From assembly GCF_025961575.1 (NCBI RefSeq), contig NZ_JAOQNX010000008.1, positions 62,001 to 126,000 on the forward strand: a DNA stretch of 64,000 nucleotides. Direction: 5' to 3'. Below are positions 32,838 through 41,412 of this stretch, one piece after another. Within the stretch, counting starts at the first letter, position 1. Each line of letters opens with the position of its first letter. The notes beneath the pieces were generated by a model. It was not told the DNA's origin and ran no database searches. It was given only the letters and a program-made list of their open reading frames with translations. Both the position numbers and the translations under genes were made by a program. The stretch is from Rhodoblastus acidophilus. GTDB taxonomy: Bacteria; Pseudomonadota; Alphaproteobacteria; Rhizobiales; Beijerinckiaceae.

Positions 32838-34414
32838 CGCGGCCCCGGTTGCGCGGCGGCCGTCGTCTCCGCCGACGTGAACACGGGATGATCCGGCCAG
32901 CACCAATTCGTCCCCACGGTTTCGAACACGGCATCGGCGGGCGGCGCAATCAACAGCCACGCGGGCGCGCGACGGATCGAGTCGATGTAATTGGTCGGCA
33001 GGCCCGCGGGACTGAGCTGCCGGCTGGCGGTGACGAGGTTGCAGGCGCTCGCCGTCCATTTCGGTTCAAGCAGCGCGATGCCGAAGGCGATCAAAGCCTT
33101 GGCGGCGCCGATGACGATGATGAGGACGCCGATAACGCGCGCAAGCTTCTGTTCCGGCTTCAACTCCAGGAAGACGGCGCTGAACAAGAAGGCGACCACG
33201 AACAGCGGCGCGGTGGCGCCGCGCATGGTGAAGTCATTGCTCGGCCCGAAGCTGTAGAGCGGCAAAAGCGCGAGCATGAGCGCGGCGATGACGAGCAGCG
33301 GCTTCCAGTCGTCGCGAATCTTCGGCCAGAGCGCGGCGAGAAAGACCACATGGACAAGCTCGACCAGCACGAACAGGGCATAGGTCGGCCAGAAATCGGC
33401 GTTCTCGAGCGGCGACCCATGCCGGATCGCGCCCGCGCCCGCGACGAGATAGAGGGCCACGGGGACAAAGCAGGCGCCGAAAGCGGCGCCGACGGCGAGG
33501 CGCGCCCAGGCGACGGCCTTGCGATCCCGCCATGCGAGATAAAGCATGAAAGGCGCGGCGAGCAAGGGGGCGAGCGGCGACCACAGCAGCAGCGCGGCGA
33601 AAACACCGCCGAGCGTGGCGAGATCGATCTCGCGCCGCGCCGCGAACAGAGCAAGGACAGCAAAGAACCAGCCGCAAATGGCGTGGTTGGGCACGAAGCA
33701 AATCTGGGTGAAATGGTCCGTGTATTGAAAATAGGAGGCCCACCAGTTCACATCGCGGGCGGGCAAGGCCCAGGCGCCCGTCCGCATAGCGTCGAGGACC
33801 ATGCCTCCCATCCAGGGCAGGATGTCGAACCCGCCGTAGAGGACCAGCAGATAGGCCATCGCGCGGCCCGAACTCATGGCGCCCGCGAGATAGAAGATCA
33901 GGGCGAACATCAGCGCGTTCTGGGTCAGCATCGCCAGATGCGCGGCGTGGAGGCCGAGCCCCTGCCCGATCAGGCCGGGGATCATGTACATGCCGAGCGG
34001 CGCGCGCAGATAGAAGGCGTCGCCGTCGATCCTGTAGAACACCGGCCAACCGTGCCGGACGATGTCGGCGAGCACGGCGTCGCGCGTCAGCCAGTCGTCG
34101 GTGGTGAAGAAGAAATGGCCTTCGCCGCCGAGCACGACGACGACGAAACCGAGCGCGAGACAAGCGAGCAGCAAGCCGCCGTTCACCGGCGCGTCGAGCG
34201 CGCCGCCATCCACGCGACCCCGGGCGGAAAACAGCAGCGCGGTGACGCCGGCGCAGCCAAGCAGCACGATGATGGCTGCGGGTAGCGCCAATCCCGCCGC
34301 CCAGACGGCGTTGCCGGCGACAAACACCAGTGCGCCCGCGTTGAGCAAAGTGCGATTGGAGAGGCTCAAGGTTTTCGCGCGCGCCGACGCGGCGGGAAGA
34401 GCGGCCTCGGTCAC
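32834..34414 (-). CDS. Large multispan membrane protein, probable GT-C-type glycosyltransferase
   Basis: About 526 residues with roughly 11-12 hydrophobic segments. A first extracytoplasmic loop reads GHFFFTTDDWLTRDAVLADIV, with paired Asp residues as in GT-C enzymes, and FYLRAPLGMYMIPGLIGQG follows. No family signature beyond this is clear to me. GTG 34414 is the likely start, since GGAGC is placed upstream and the gene then begins 2 bp after rfbH ends. Together with GtrA and a GtrB-like enzyme it would complete a gtrABC-type module, in which the large membrane protein transfers the lipid-linked sugar to a glycan in the periplasm. That role is inferred from context and topology. Confidence 0.65.
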   Translation of the reverse strand: MTEAALPAASARAKTLSLSNRTLLNAGALVFVAGNAVWAAGLALPAAIIVLLGCAGVTALLFSARGRVDGGALDAPVNGGLLLACLALGFVVVVLGGEGHFFFTTDDWLTRDAVLADIVRHGWPVFYRIDGDAFYLRAPLGMYMIPGLIGQGLGLHAAHLAMLTQNALMFALIFYLAGAMSSGRAMAYLLVLYGGFDILPWMGGMVLDAMRTGAWALPARDVNWWASYFQYTDHFTQICFVPNHAICGWFFAVLALFAARREIDLATLGGVFAALLLWSPLAPLLAAPFMLYLAWRDRKAVAWARLAVGAAFGACFVPVALYLVAGAGAIRHGSPLENADFWPTYALFVLVELVHVVFLAALWPKIRDDWKPLLVIAALMLALLPLYSFGPSNDFTMRGATAPLFVVAFLFSAVFLELKPEQKLARVIGVLIIVIGAAKALIAFGIALLEPKWTASACNLVTASRQLSPAGLPTNYIDSIRRAPAWLLIAPPADAVFETVGTNWCWPDHPVFTSAETTAAAQPGPR

Positions 34415-34416
34415 GG

Positions 34417-35757
34417 TCAGGCGCTCCGTCGCGCAGGCAGGACGAGCGCCTCTTTGATGGCGCTGATCATATGGTCGATATGACCGGCCTCCAGGCCCGG
34501 ATAGACCCCGATCCAAAAGGTGCGGTCGACGACAATATCGGCATTGTCGAGCGCGCCCGCGATGCGGAAATTCTGGCCGATCATATAGGGCTGGCGCACG
34601 AGATTGCCGCCAAACAGCAGCCGCGTGCCGATCCTTTGCGCGTTCAAATGCTGCACCAGCCCGTCGCGCGACACCGGCGCAGTCTCGCGCAGCGTGATCG
34701 GAAAGCCGAACCAGGAGGGCTCGGTTCCAGCGGTGGCTTCCGGCAGGATCAAGACGTCGTTGAGCGCGCGCAAACCGTCTGTCAGGCGGTCGAAATTGCG
34801 GCGTCGGGCGTCGATGAAATCGTCGAGGCGATCGAGCTGCGCGAGACCCACGGCCGCCTGCATATCGGTGATCTTCAGATTGAAGCCGAGATGCGAATAG
34901 ACATATTTGTGGTCGTAGCCCCTTGGGAGATCGCCGAGCTTCCAGCCATAGCGCTTGTTGCACGTGGCGTCCTTGCCGGGCGCGCAATAGCAGTCGCGGC
35001 CCCAGTCGCGAAAACTCTCCATGATTTTCGCCAGCAGCGGATTGTCGGTGAAGACGGCCCCGCCCTCGCCCATGGTGATGTGGTGGGCGGGATAAAAGCT
35101 CAGCGTGCCGATGTCGCCGAAGGTCCCGACATGTTTGCCGTCGACCGTCGCCCCGAGCGCGTCGCAGCAATCCTCAATCAGCCACAGACCATGCTTATCG
35201 CACAGGGTTTTGATGGCCTTGACGTCGAATGGGTTTCCCAGCGTGTGCGCGACCATCACCGCCTTGGTTTTGGGTCCGATGGCGGCTTCGAGCGCGGCGA
35301 CGTCGATGTTGTAGGTGGGAATGTCGACATCGACGAAAACCGGAACGGCGCCCCACAAAATCGCGGGATTGACCGTGGTGGGAAAGCCGGTGGCGCAGGT
35401 GATGACTTCATCGCCGGGCTTGATCTGGCGCTCCTTCAAACGCGGCGAGGTCAGCGCCGAAAAGGCGACGAGATTGGCGGAAGACCCGGAATTGACGGTG
35501 AGCGCGGAGCGGACCCCGATGCGGGCGGCGAGTTTGTTCTCAAAATCCGCGTTGAAGCGCCCGGTGGTCAACCAAAAGTCCAGCGCGGAATCGACCAATG
35601 TCTGCATTTCGCGCGCGCCATAGACGCGGCCAGACACTGGGACGCTTGCGCCGGGCGCAAAAGCCGGCTGGCGATGGGCGAGCTCGTGATAGCGCCCGAC
35701 CAGCTCAAGAATTTGCGCGCGCAAACCTTCGGCTTCAGGCGATTCGTTGGGCTTCAT
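34417..35757 (-). CDS. rfbH: CDP-4-keto-6-deoxyglucose-3-dehydrase (E1, RfbH/DdhC)
   Basis: 446 residues, aminotransferase-like fold. In place of the PLP-lysine it has His225 in [13 protein letters not shown], the known hallmark of E1, which uses PMP and does not transaminate. The [2Fe-2S] ligands are present in the exact E1 spacing: Cys198-x57-Cys256-x1-Cys258-x7-Cys266 (IEDCCDA and [12 protein letters not shown]). The enzyme removes the C3 hydroxyl of CDP-4-keto-6-deoxyglucose and, with reductase E3, gives CDP-4-keto-3,6-dideoxyglucose. ATG 35757 is preferred and overlaps rfbG by 23 bp. No E3 gene is in the window. Identification is strong because every cofactor residue is conserved. Confidence 0.95.
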   Translation of the reverse strand: MKPNESPEAEGLRAQILELVGRYHELAHRQPAFAPGASVPVSGRVYGAREMQTLVDSALDFWLTTGRFNADFENKLAARIGVRSALTVNSGSSANLVAFSALTSPRLKERQIKPGDEVITCATGFPTTVNPAILWGAVPVFVDVDIPTYNIDVAALEAAIGPKTKAVMVAHTLGNPFDVKAIKTLCDKHGLWLIEDCCDALGATVDGKHVGTFGDIGTLSFYPAHHITMGEGGAVFTDNPLLAKIMESFRDWGRDCYCAPGKDATCNKRYGWKLGDLPRGYDHKYVYSHLGFNLKITDMQAAVGLAQLDRLDDFIDARRRNFDRLTDGLRALNDVLILPEATAGTEPSWFGFPITLRETAPVSRDGLVQHLNAQRIGTRLLFGGNLVRQPYMIGQNFRIAGALDNADIVVDRTFWIGVYPGLEAGHIDHMISAIKEALVLPARRSA

Positions 35758-36862
35758 GGTCGTCCCGCGCATTGGAGAAGGGGGAGGTCAGGCGCACGCG
35801 CTGACCGAGATAGGCGTCGATCTGCCCAAAAGTGTGCGCGCGCATGTCGGCGCCGTCGGCGTGGGCGCGATACCAGCGCGCCGTCCATTCCACCGTCTCG
35901 TCAAAACTCAGCAGCGGCTTCCAACCGAGTTTTTCCCGGGCCTTGCTGGCGTCGAGCCGCAACAGGCCGGCCTCGTGCGGATGCGCGGCGCGATCCGGCA
36001 GCCAGCGCGCCTCCGGTCCCCAGGCGGCCATGAAGCGGGTGAGCAAGGCTTCCACATCCTGTTCGCTTTCGGCGCCCGGTCCGAAATTCCAGCCGTCGGC
36101 AAAGCCTGCGCCCTGCAGCGCCGCCTTTTGCGCGAGCATGAGATAGCCGGACAGGGGTTCCAGCACATGCTGCCAGGGCCGCACCGATTTGGGCGCGCGC
36201 ACCTCGACCGGACGTCCCGCGCGAAAGGCGCGCACGGCGTCGGGCAGGATGCGGTCGGGCGCAAAATCCCCTCCCCCGATCACATTTCCGGCGCGCGCCG
36301 TCGCGACGGTCGCCCCCTGTTCAAAGAAGGAGGCGCGATAGGAGGCGGTGACCAGTTCGGCGCAGGCCTTGCTGTTGGAATAGGGATCGCGTCCGCCAAG
36401 CGCATCGGTCTCGCGATAGCCCCAGATCCAGTCGCGATTGTCGTAGCACTTGTCGGTGGTGACGTTCACCAGCGCCTTCAGATTCTTGCAGGCGCGCGCG
36501 GCTTCGAGCACATGCACGCAGCCCATGACATTGGTCTGGAAGGTCGCGACCGGATCGGCATAGCCCTGCTTCACCAGCGGCTGCGCGGCCATGTGGATGA
36601 CGATGTCCGGATCGGCGGCGACCATGGCGCGGCGCAAATTTTCGAAATCGTTGATGTCGCCGCGCAAATCCTCGAGCGTGGCGCCGACCGACAGCAGGTC
36701 GAACAGGGATGGATTGGTCGGCGGCGCCAGGGCGTAACCCGTGGTCTCCGCATTCAGCCGCGCCAGCATCAGCGACAGCCACGCGCCCTTGAACCCCGTA
36801 TGTCCCGTGACAAAAACGCGCCGACGGCGCCAGAAGCTGGAATCGATCACCACACTCTCCAT
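35735..36862 (-). CDS. rfbG: CDP-glucose 4,6-dehydratase
   Basis: 375 residues, extended SDR fold. NAD binding is by [14 protein letters not shown] (Gly20, Gly23, Gly26). The active site has Thr136-Asp137-Lys138 (VTTDKCYDN) and the Tyr161-x3-Lys165 pair ([12 protein letters not shown]). [24 protein letters not shown] and [14 protein letters not shown] are typical of CDP-glucose rather than dTDP-glucose dehydratases. It converts CDP-glucose to CDP-4-keto-6-deoxyglucose, the substrate of RfbH. ATG 36862 overlaps the end of rfbF by 16 bp and its own 3' end overlaps rfbH, so the three genes are translationally linked. Confidence 0.95.
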   Translation of the reverse strand: MESVVIDSSFWRRRRVFVTGHTGFKGAWLSLMLARLNAETTGYALAPPTNPSLFDLLSVGATLEDLRGDINDFENLRRAMVAADPDIVIHMAAQPLVKQGYADPVATFQTNVMGCVHVLEAARACKNLKALVNVTTDKCYDNRDWIWGYRETDALGGRDPYSNSKACAELVTASYRASFFEQGATVATARAGNVIGGGDFAPDRILPDAVRAFRAGRPVEVRAPKSVRPWQHVLEPLSGYLMLAQKAALQGAGFADGWNFGPGAESEQDVEALLTRFMAAWGPEARWLPDRAAHPHEAGLLRLDASKAREKLGWKPLLSFDETVEWTARWYRAHADGADMRAHTFGQIDAYLGQRVRLTSPFSNARDDHEAQRIA

Positions 36863-37617
36863 GGCGCGGCGCCGCTCGCCCAATGGTCTTCGAGAAAAAT
36901 CTTGTCGCGCAGCGTGTCCATCGGCGACCAGAAACCGGGATGGACGAAGGCCTGCAGCTGCCCTTGCGCCGTCAGCCGGTTCATCGGCTCGCGCTCCCAT
37001 ACGGTGTCGTCGCCCTCGATCAGGTCGCAGACTTTCGGCGACAGCATGAAGAAGCCGCCGCTGATCCAGCCGCCCTCGTCATCCGGCTTTTCGGTGAAGG
37101 CGGTGACGCGCTCGCCATCGAGGAGCAGGGTGCCAAAACGCTTGGCGGGCCGCACCGCTGTCACGGTCGCAAGCTTGCCATGCGCGCGATGAAAGGCGAG
37201 TTGCGCGGTGAGGTCGACATTGCCGACGCCGTCGCCATAGGTGAGCGCAAACACCTCATCGTCAGCGACATAATCGCGAATGCGCTTGATGCGCCCGCCG
37301 GTCATGGTCTGCTCGCCGGTGTCGATCAGCGTGACCCGCCAAGGCTCCGCCATCTCCCGATGCACTTCCATTCTGTTGGCGCGCATGTCGAAGGTGACGT
37401 CGGACATATGCAGAAAATAGTTCGAGAAGAACTCTTTGATGTAATAGCCCTTGTATCCCAGGCAGATCACGAATTCATTGAACCCGTGCGCCGAGTAGAT
37501 TTTCATGATGTGCCAGAGGATGGGGCGTCCGCCGATTTCGACCATCGGCTTTGGACGAATCGCCGTCTCCTCGGCGAGCCTCGTGCCCATCCCGCCGGTC
37601 AGGATCACCACTTTCAT
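36847..37617 (-). CDS. rfbF: Glucose-1-phosphate cytidylyltransferase
   Basis: 256 residues, standard length. The nucleotidyltransferase signature MKVVILTGGMGTRLAEET with Lys23 (RPKPMVEIGGRPILWHIM) is complete. ALTYGDGVGNVDL is the metal-binding segment. FGTLLLDGERVTAFTEKPDDEGGWISGGFFML and WEREPMNRLTAQGQLQAFVHPGFWSPMDTLRDK are specific to CTP-dependent glucose-1-phosphate cytidylyltransferases. It makes CDP-glucose, the entry point to CDP-dideoxyhexoses. It is the first gene of a seven-gene minus-strand operon; its promoter must lie in the 160-bp gap shared with the divergent GT-C gene. Confidence 0.95.
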   Translation of the reverse strand: MKVVILTGGMGTRLAEETAIRPKPMVEIGGRPILWHIMKIYSAHGFNEFVICLGYKGYYIKEFFSNYFLHMSDVTFDMRANRMEVHREMAEPWRVTLIDTGEQTMTGGRIKRIRDYVADDEVFALTYGDGVGNVDLTAQLAFHRAHGKLATVTAVRPAKRFGTLLLDGERVTAFTEKPDDEGGWISGGFFMLSPKVCDLIEGDDTVWEREPMNRLTAQGQLQAFVHPGFWSPMDTLRDKIFLEDHWASGAAPWRVW

Positions 37618-37776
37618 TGAATCATACTCGCGGCCAGCAAGGGCTGTTGTGCCCGAATCAGCATGACTGACGCGGCGTAAAGGATCGGTTAAGCCTGTCA
37701 GGCGCTTGCGCCAGCGAACGCGCGTAAGCGTTCCTTAAGCCGGGCCTGCGAGAACGTTGAGCGTTTGGGAGGCCGC

Positions 37777-39603
37777 GTGACGCAACTGACCGCAACCGGG
37801 ACCGCTGGCGTCCGATCCGCTGGGGCGAGCTTTGCCTGGCTCGCCTTCCTGCTGGCGCTCGCCGCTTATTTCGGCCTGGGCGCGGATCGGATCGTCGAGG
37901 TCTGGCGGACCGGCGCCTATCACGACACCGACGACGCCATGCGCATGGTTCAGGTGCGCGATCTGCTCGCGGGCCAGGCCTGGTACGATATGACCGCCTG
38001 GCGCCTCGACCCGCCCAATGGCATGTTCTCGCACTGGTCGCGCGTCGTCGACGCGCCGCTCGCCGCGCTCATCCTGCTGTTTCGCACGTTTCTCGATGGC
38101 GCGCAGGCGGAACGCGCGGCGCGCATCGTCTTTCCCGCGCTGATGACGCTGGGGCTGTTCGGCGCGGGGTTTTACGCCGCGCGTATTTTCGCCGGCCGCT
38201 CGATGCGGCTGTTCGGCCTCGCCGCCATGCTGTTCTGCGGCGTGCTGTTCTGGCAGTTTCCCGCGGGACGGGTCGATCACCACGCGCCGCAGATCGTTGC
38301 GCTGCTGGCGGCGGTGGCGGCGATGGCGGCCTGTTTCGGCAGGGCTGACGCGCGCGGGCCGGCGGCCGTGTCGGGCGCGATGACCGCGCTGAGCCTGTCC
38401 ATCGGCCTGGAAAATCTGCCTTTCCTCGCGCTGGTCGCCGCGGCGCCGGCCATTCTGTTCGTCATGCGCGGCGCGGAGGCGCGCCAAACCCTTGTTGGCT
38501 TCGCGCTCGGCCTCGCCGGCGCGCTCATTCCGCTTTATCTGGCGACGGTCGGCCCGCAGCGCTGGCTTATGCCGGCCTGCGACGCGCTTTCGGGGCCTTA
38601 TCTGTTCGCCTGTCTCGGCGGCTGCATCGCTTATCTTGGCGTCGCCTGGTTCGGCGGCGCCGCGCTTTGGCGGCGTTTGGCGCTGGTGGCGCTCGCCGGG
38701 CTTTTGGCGGCGGCGCCGCTCAGCCTGATGCCGCGCGCCTGCCTGAGCGATCCCTATTACGGCATGGACGCGCTGGTGCGCAGCTATTGGCTGGTCCCAA
38801 ACCCTGAAGTGATTTCGATCCTGCGGCAGGCGCAAGTCGACGGGCATCTGGCGCTGATGCTGTTCGTCCCCACGCTGGTCGGCCTGTTGGCGGCCCTGTT
38901 CGGCGCCGCAACGACGGCCGGCGCGGCGCGCGCCCGCTGGAGTTTTTTGGCGACCCAAGTCGCGCTCGGCCTCGCCCTGGGCTCCCTGCATGTGCGGGTG
39001 TTTGCAACCGTCATGCCGCTCGCCGCGATTGGCCTGCTGGCGCCGGTCGCGTGGATTCGCCAAAAGCTCGAAGCCGCCGTCTCCGAGCAGACGCGCCCCC
39101 TGATCGGCGGCCTCTCCGGCCTTGTCGCCCTATTCGCCCTCTCCTCCATGGGGCTGATGGTCGAGCTGCCGGAAGGCGCCTTCGCCGCGGCGCCCAAACC
39201 CGACCGCTGCATGAAGTCGGAAACCTACGCGGCCCTGCGCGACCTGCCGCCCGGCGTCGCGGCGTCGATGATCTCGCCCGGCGCCTATCTGCTGGCGGAG
39301 ACGAAGCTGAGCGCATTGGCTGGCCCCTACCATCGCAACAGCCACGGCAACCGCGCCGCCCTGGACATTCTGTTCGCCAAGCCCGACGCGGCCGAGACTT
39401 TTGCCCGCGCGGCGGGGGTGCGCTACGTCATTCTGTGCTGGGACCGTCCGGATGCGGCGGCCTCATGGACGCAATGGGGTCCCGGCGGCCTGGCGGAGCA
39501 GATCATCGAAGGCGCAATTCCCCGTTGGCTGCGTCCGATCCCCGTCGAAAACACGCCCGCCCGCGTGTTCGAGATTGTGAAGCCGGGACAGGCGGCGAAC
39601 TGA
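37777..39603 (+). CDS. Large GT-C-like integral membrane protein
   Basis: About 608 residues with a dozen or more membrane helices and a soluble C-terminal region of about 130 residues (KPDRCMKSETYAALRDLPPGVAASMISPGAYLL). The first extracytoplasmic loop, YHDTDDAMRMVQVRDLLAGQAWYDMTAWRLDPPNGMFSHWSR, has the acidic DD motif and overall look of GT-C enzymes of the oligosaccharyltransferase/GT39 type. GTG 37777 is preferred because GGGAGG stands just before it. It is divergent from rfbF and ends the glycan locus. It may transfer a lipid-linked sugar in the periplasm. Exact family and acceptor are not recognised. Confidence 0.65.
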   Translation: MTQLTATGTAGVRSAGASFAWLAFLLALAAYFGLGADRIVEVWRTGAYHDTDDAMRMVQVRDLLAGQAWYDMTAWRLDPPNGMFSHWSRVVDAPLAALILLFRTFLDGAQAERAARIVFPALMTLGLFGAGFYAARIFAGRSMRLFGLAAMLFCGVLFWQFPAGRVDHHAPQIVALLAAVAAMAACFGRADARGPAAVSGAMTALSLSIGLENLPFLALVAAAPAILFVMRGAEARQTLVGFALGLAGALIPLYLATVGPQRWLMPACDALSGPYLFACLGGCIAYLGVAWFGGAALWRRLALVALAGLLAAAPLSLMPRACLSDPYYGMDALVRSYWLVPNPEVISILRQAQVDGHLALMLFVPTLVGLLAALFGAATTAGAARARWSFLATQVALGLALGSLHVRVFATVMPLAAIGLLAPVAWIRQKLEAAVSEQTRPLIGGLSGLVALFALSSMGLMVELPEGAFAAAPKPDRCMKSETYAALRDLPPGVAASMISPGAYLLAETKLSALAGPYHRNSHGNRAALDILFAKPDAAETFARAAGVRYVILCWDRPDAAASWTQWGPGGLAEQIIEGAIPRWLRPIPVENTPARVFEIVKPGQAAN

Positions 39604-39649
39604 GCGGCCGAAGAGCCGAGTTAAAGGGGCCGACGCGCCATTTAGATAT

Positions 39650-41002
39650 TCAAGGGCTCGGCGCGAAATCGATCCGCGCCGCGACGCCCAGCCCCGCGAT
39701 GCGCGTCCATTCGAAGCGGCCGCGGTGCACCACGGCGATGCGGTCGACGATTCTGAGCCCCAAGCCCTGCCGGCCCGGTTTTCCGCCGGCGCCGTCCGCC
39801 GGGCGGACGTTTCGCGCGCGGTCGCCGTCGTCGTGGACGCAAAAGGCCGCGCCCGGCCCCACGTCCACGCGGATCGCCGCGCCCTCGGGCGTATGGCGCA
39901 CGGCGTTCTCGACCAGATTGCGCAAAGCGTTCTCGATCAAGGCGGGATGGCCGGCGAAGGGCGAGGCGTCGCGCACGTCAAGCGCGATACTCTTGCCGGA
40001 GGCGTAGACGAAGGGGGCGAGATCGCCGATCACCCGTTCCGCCAGCGCCGCCGGGTCGATCTGTTCCATGGAGGCGAGCGGCGCGCCTTCGACGCGGGCG
40101 AGACTGGTCAATTGTTCGACGAGATGGTTGAGCGCCTCGAGATCCCCTTCGACTTTTCGTGCGCGCGGATCAGCGATTTTTTCCAGCTCCAGCCGCGCCA
40201 CCGCGAGCGGCGTGCGCACTTCATGCGAAATCGCCGATGTCAGCAGCCGCTGCGACGACATCAGCTCGCCGATCCGGTCGAAGGCCGTGTTGACCGCGTC
40301 GGCGAAGCCGGCGATTTCGCGCGGCATGCCCTCCGTGGGCAGCCGCGCGGCCTGCGCCCCGGGATCGAGCGCCGCGACCTGGCGCGCCGCCCTTTGCACC
40401 GGACGCAGCATTTGCATCACCGAAAGCACGGTCGCGCCGAGCACGAAGACCAGCATCAGGCCCATGGGCGGCAGCACGTGGTGGATGACCTCGCGCGCGA
40501 ACACCTGCGGGATCACGCCCGCACGATCCTCGACCACCGCGATTTCGATCATCACGGGCTCCGGCGCCTCGGCGACGACGCGCCCGCCCGCGACCTGCAA
40601 GGGCTTGCCGGGCTGAACCTGCCGCATCCAGAACACCAGCGGCCTGAACGCGAGCGGCGGGAACAGCGCCTCGCAGGCGTCGCTGCAATTGGAGAACAGC
40701 TGCGCGCCCGCCGCCGTCCTCACCCGGACGAAATAGCCGCTGTCCGCCGCGCCATAACGCGCAACGAGATCCGGGGGCAGGCTGAAGGCCGCGCGGTCCT
40801 CGTGTGCGGAAAGCCCCTGCGCCAGCGCCTCGGTCTCGACCTCGATGGCCAAACGCTCGGTCGCCTGGTCGTCGAACCAATATTCGACGAAAATGCCGGC
40901 GGTCTGCGCCAGCATGGCGAGCGCCGCGAACACGGCGATGCGCCGCACCACGAGAGCGATGAGCGAAGGCGGCGTGCGGATCACAGTTTTTCTTGCGCGC
41001 AT
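39650..41002 (-). CDS. Orphan sensor histidine kinase divergent from feoABC
   Basis: About 450 residues. Membrane helix 1 is near residues 22-40 and helix 2 near 178-197. The periplasmic loop between them contains SNCSDACEALFPP with Cys106 and Cys110. A HAMP-like linker (LRPVQRAARQVAALDPG) leads to HisKA with SAISHEVRTPLAVARLELEK (His260) and an HATPase domain with ENALRNLVENAVRHTPEG, DDGDRARN and QGLGLRIVDRI. The G1 box lacks the usual DxGxG form and the ATP lid is short. No response regulator gene adjoins it. Because it is divergent from feoA, an iron- or metal-related signal is possible but unproven. ATG 41002 is chosen by domain limits. Confidence 0.85.
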   Translation of the reverse strand: MRARKTVIRTPPSLIALVVRRIAVFAALAMLAQTAGIFVEYWFDDQATERLAIEVETEALAQGLSAHEDRAAFSLPPDLVARYGAADSGYFVRVRTAAGAQLFSNCSDACEALFPPLAFRPLVFWMRQVQPGKPLQVAGGRVVAEAPEPVMIEIAVVEDRAGVIPQVFAREVIHHVLPPMGLMLVFVLGATVLSVMQMLRPVQRAARQVAALDPGAQAARLPTEGMPREIAGFADAVNTAFDRIGELMSSQRLLTSAISHEVRTPLAVARLELEKIADPRARKVEGDLEALNHLVEQLTSLARVEGAPLASMEQIDPAALAERVIGDLAPFVYASGKSIALDVRDASPFAGHPALIENALRNLVENAVRHTPEGAAIRVDVGPGAAFCVHDDGDRARNVRPADGAGGKPGRQGLGLRIVDRIAVVHRGRFEWTRIAGLGVAARIDFAPSP

Positions 41003-41084
41003 GACAGGGGACCATCCGCGATCTTCTTCAGGGAGGGCGCCAGCAGACTGCGCCGCGCCAGGCCGCGCAATCCAATTGCGCCTC

Positions 41085-41101
41085 ACTGGAATATTTCTAA
41101 A
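41085..41101 (+). promoter_or_regulatory. Weak Irr-box (ICE-like) upstream of feoA
   Basis: ACTGGAA-TAT-TTCTAAA matches the ICE consensus TTTAGAA-N3-TTCTAAA in all 7 bases of the right half and 4 of 7 in the left. It lies 69-85 bp before feoA in the shared promoter region with the histidine kinase. Confidence 0.4.
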
Positions 41102-41169
41102 GAATACGAAGTTTGCCCCGGGCTCGCCGCATTCGGCGTACAACAGTCGGAAAATTGCGGGACGCGGAC

Positions 41170-41409
41170 ATGAGCAAAGACATTTCATTGCAGACGATGA
41201 AGCCGGGCGAATCCGCGCGCATCCTTGGGTTCGTCAAGGGCGAGCGCGAATACCGCCAGCGCCTGCTGGCGATGGGCCTGACCCCGGGAACCGTGTTCTC
41301 CGTGACCCGCGTCGCGCCGCTCGGCGATCCCCTGGAGATCTCGGTGCGCAATTTCACCCTCACTCTGCGCCGGCGCGAAGCCGCGATCCTCCTGGCGGAA
41401 AGACTTTAG
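41170..41409 (+). CDS. feoA: Ferrous iron transport protein A
   Basis: 79 residues forming an SH3-like beta barrel: LQTMKPGESARILGFVKGEREYRQRLLAMGLTPGTVFSVTRVAPLGDPLEISVRNFTLTLRRREAAILL. The RQRLLAMGLTPG and LGDPLEI motifs are those of FeoA. The cytoplasmic protein associates with FeoB and supports Fe2+ uptake. ATG 41170 is chosen because the domain starts there; the frame is open about 57 bases upstream. FeoB begins 3 bp after its stop. Confidence 0.93.
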   Translation: MSKDISLQTMKPGESARILGFVKGEREYRQRLLAMGLTPGTVFSVTRVAPLGDPLEISVRNFTLTLRRREAAILLAERL

Positions 41410-41412
41410 ACC

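Noticed and set aside
39650-41188. Longer N-terminus for the kinase at 39650
   Set aside because: The extra 62 residues from 41188 contain no domain and would cover the promoter region and the ICE-like box of feoA.
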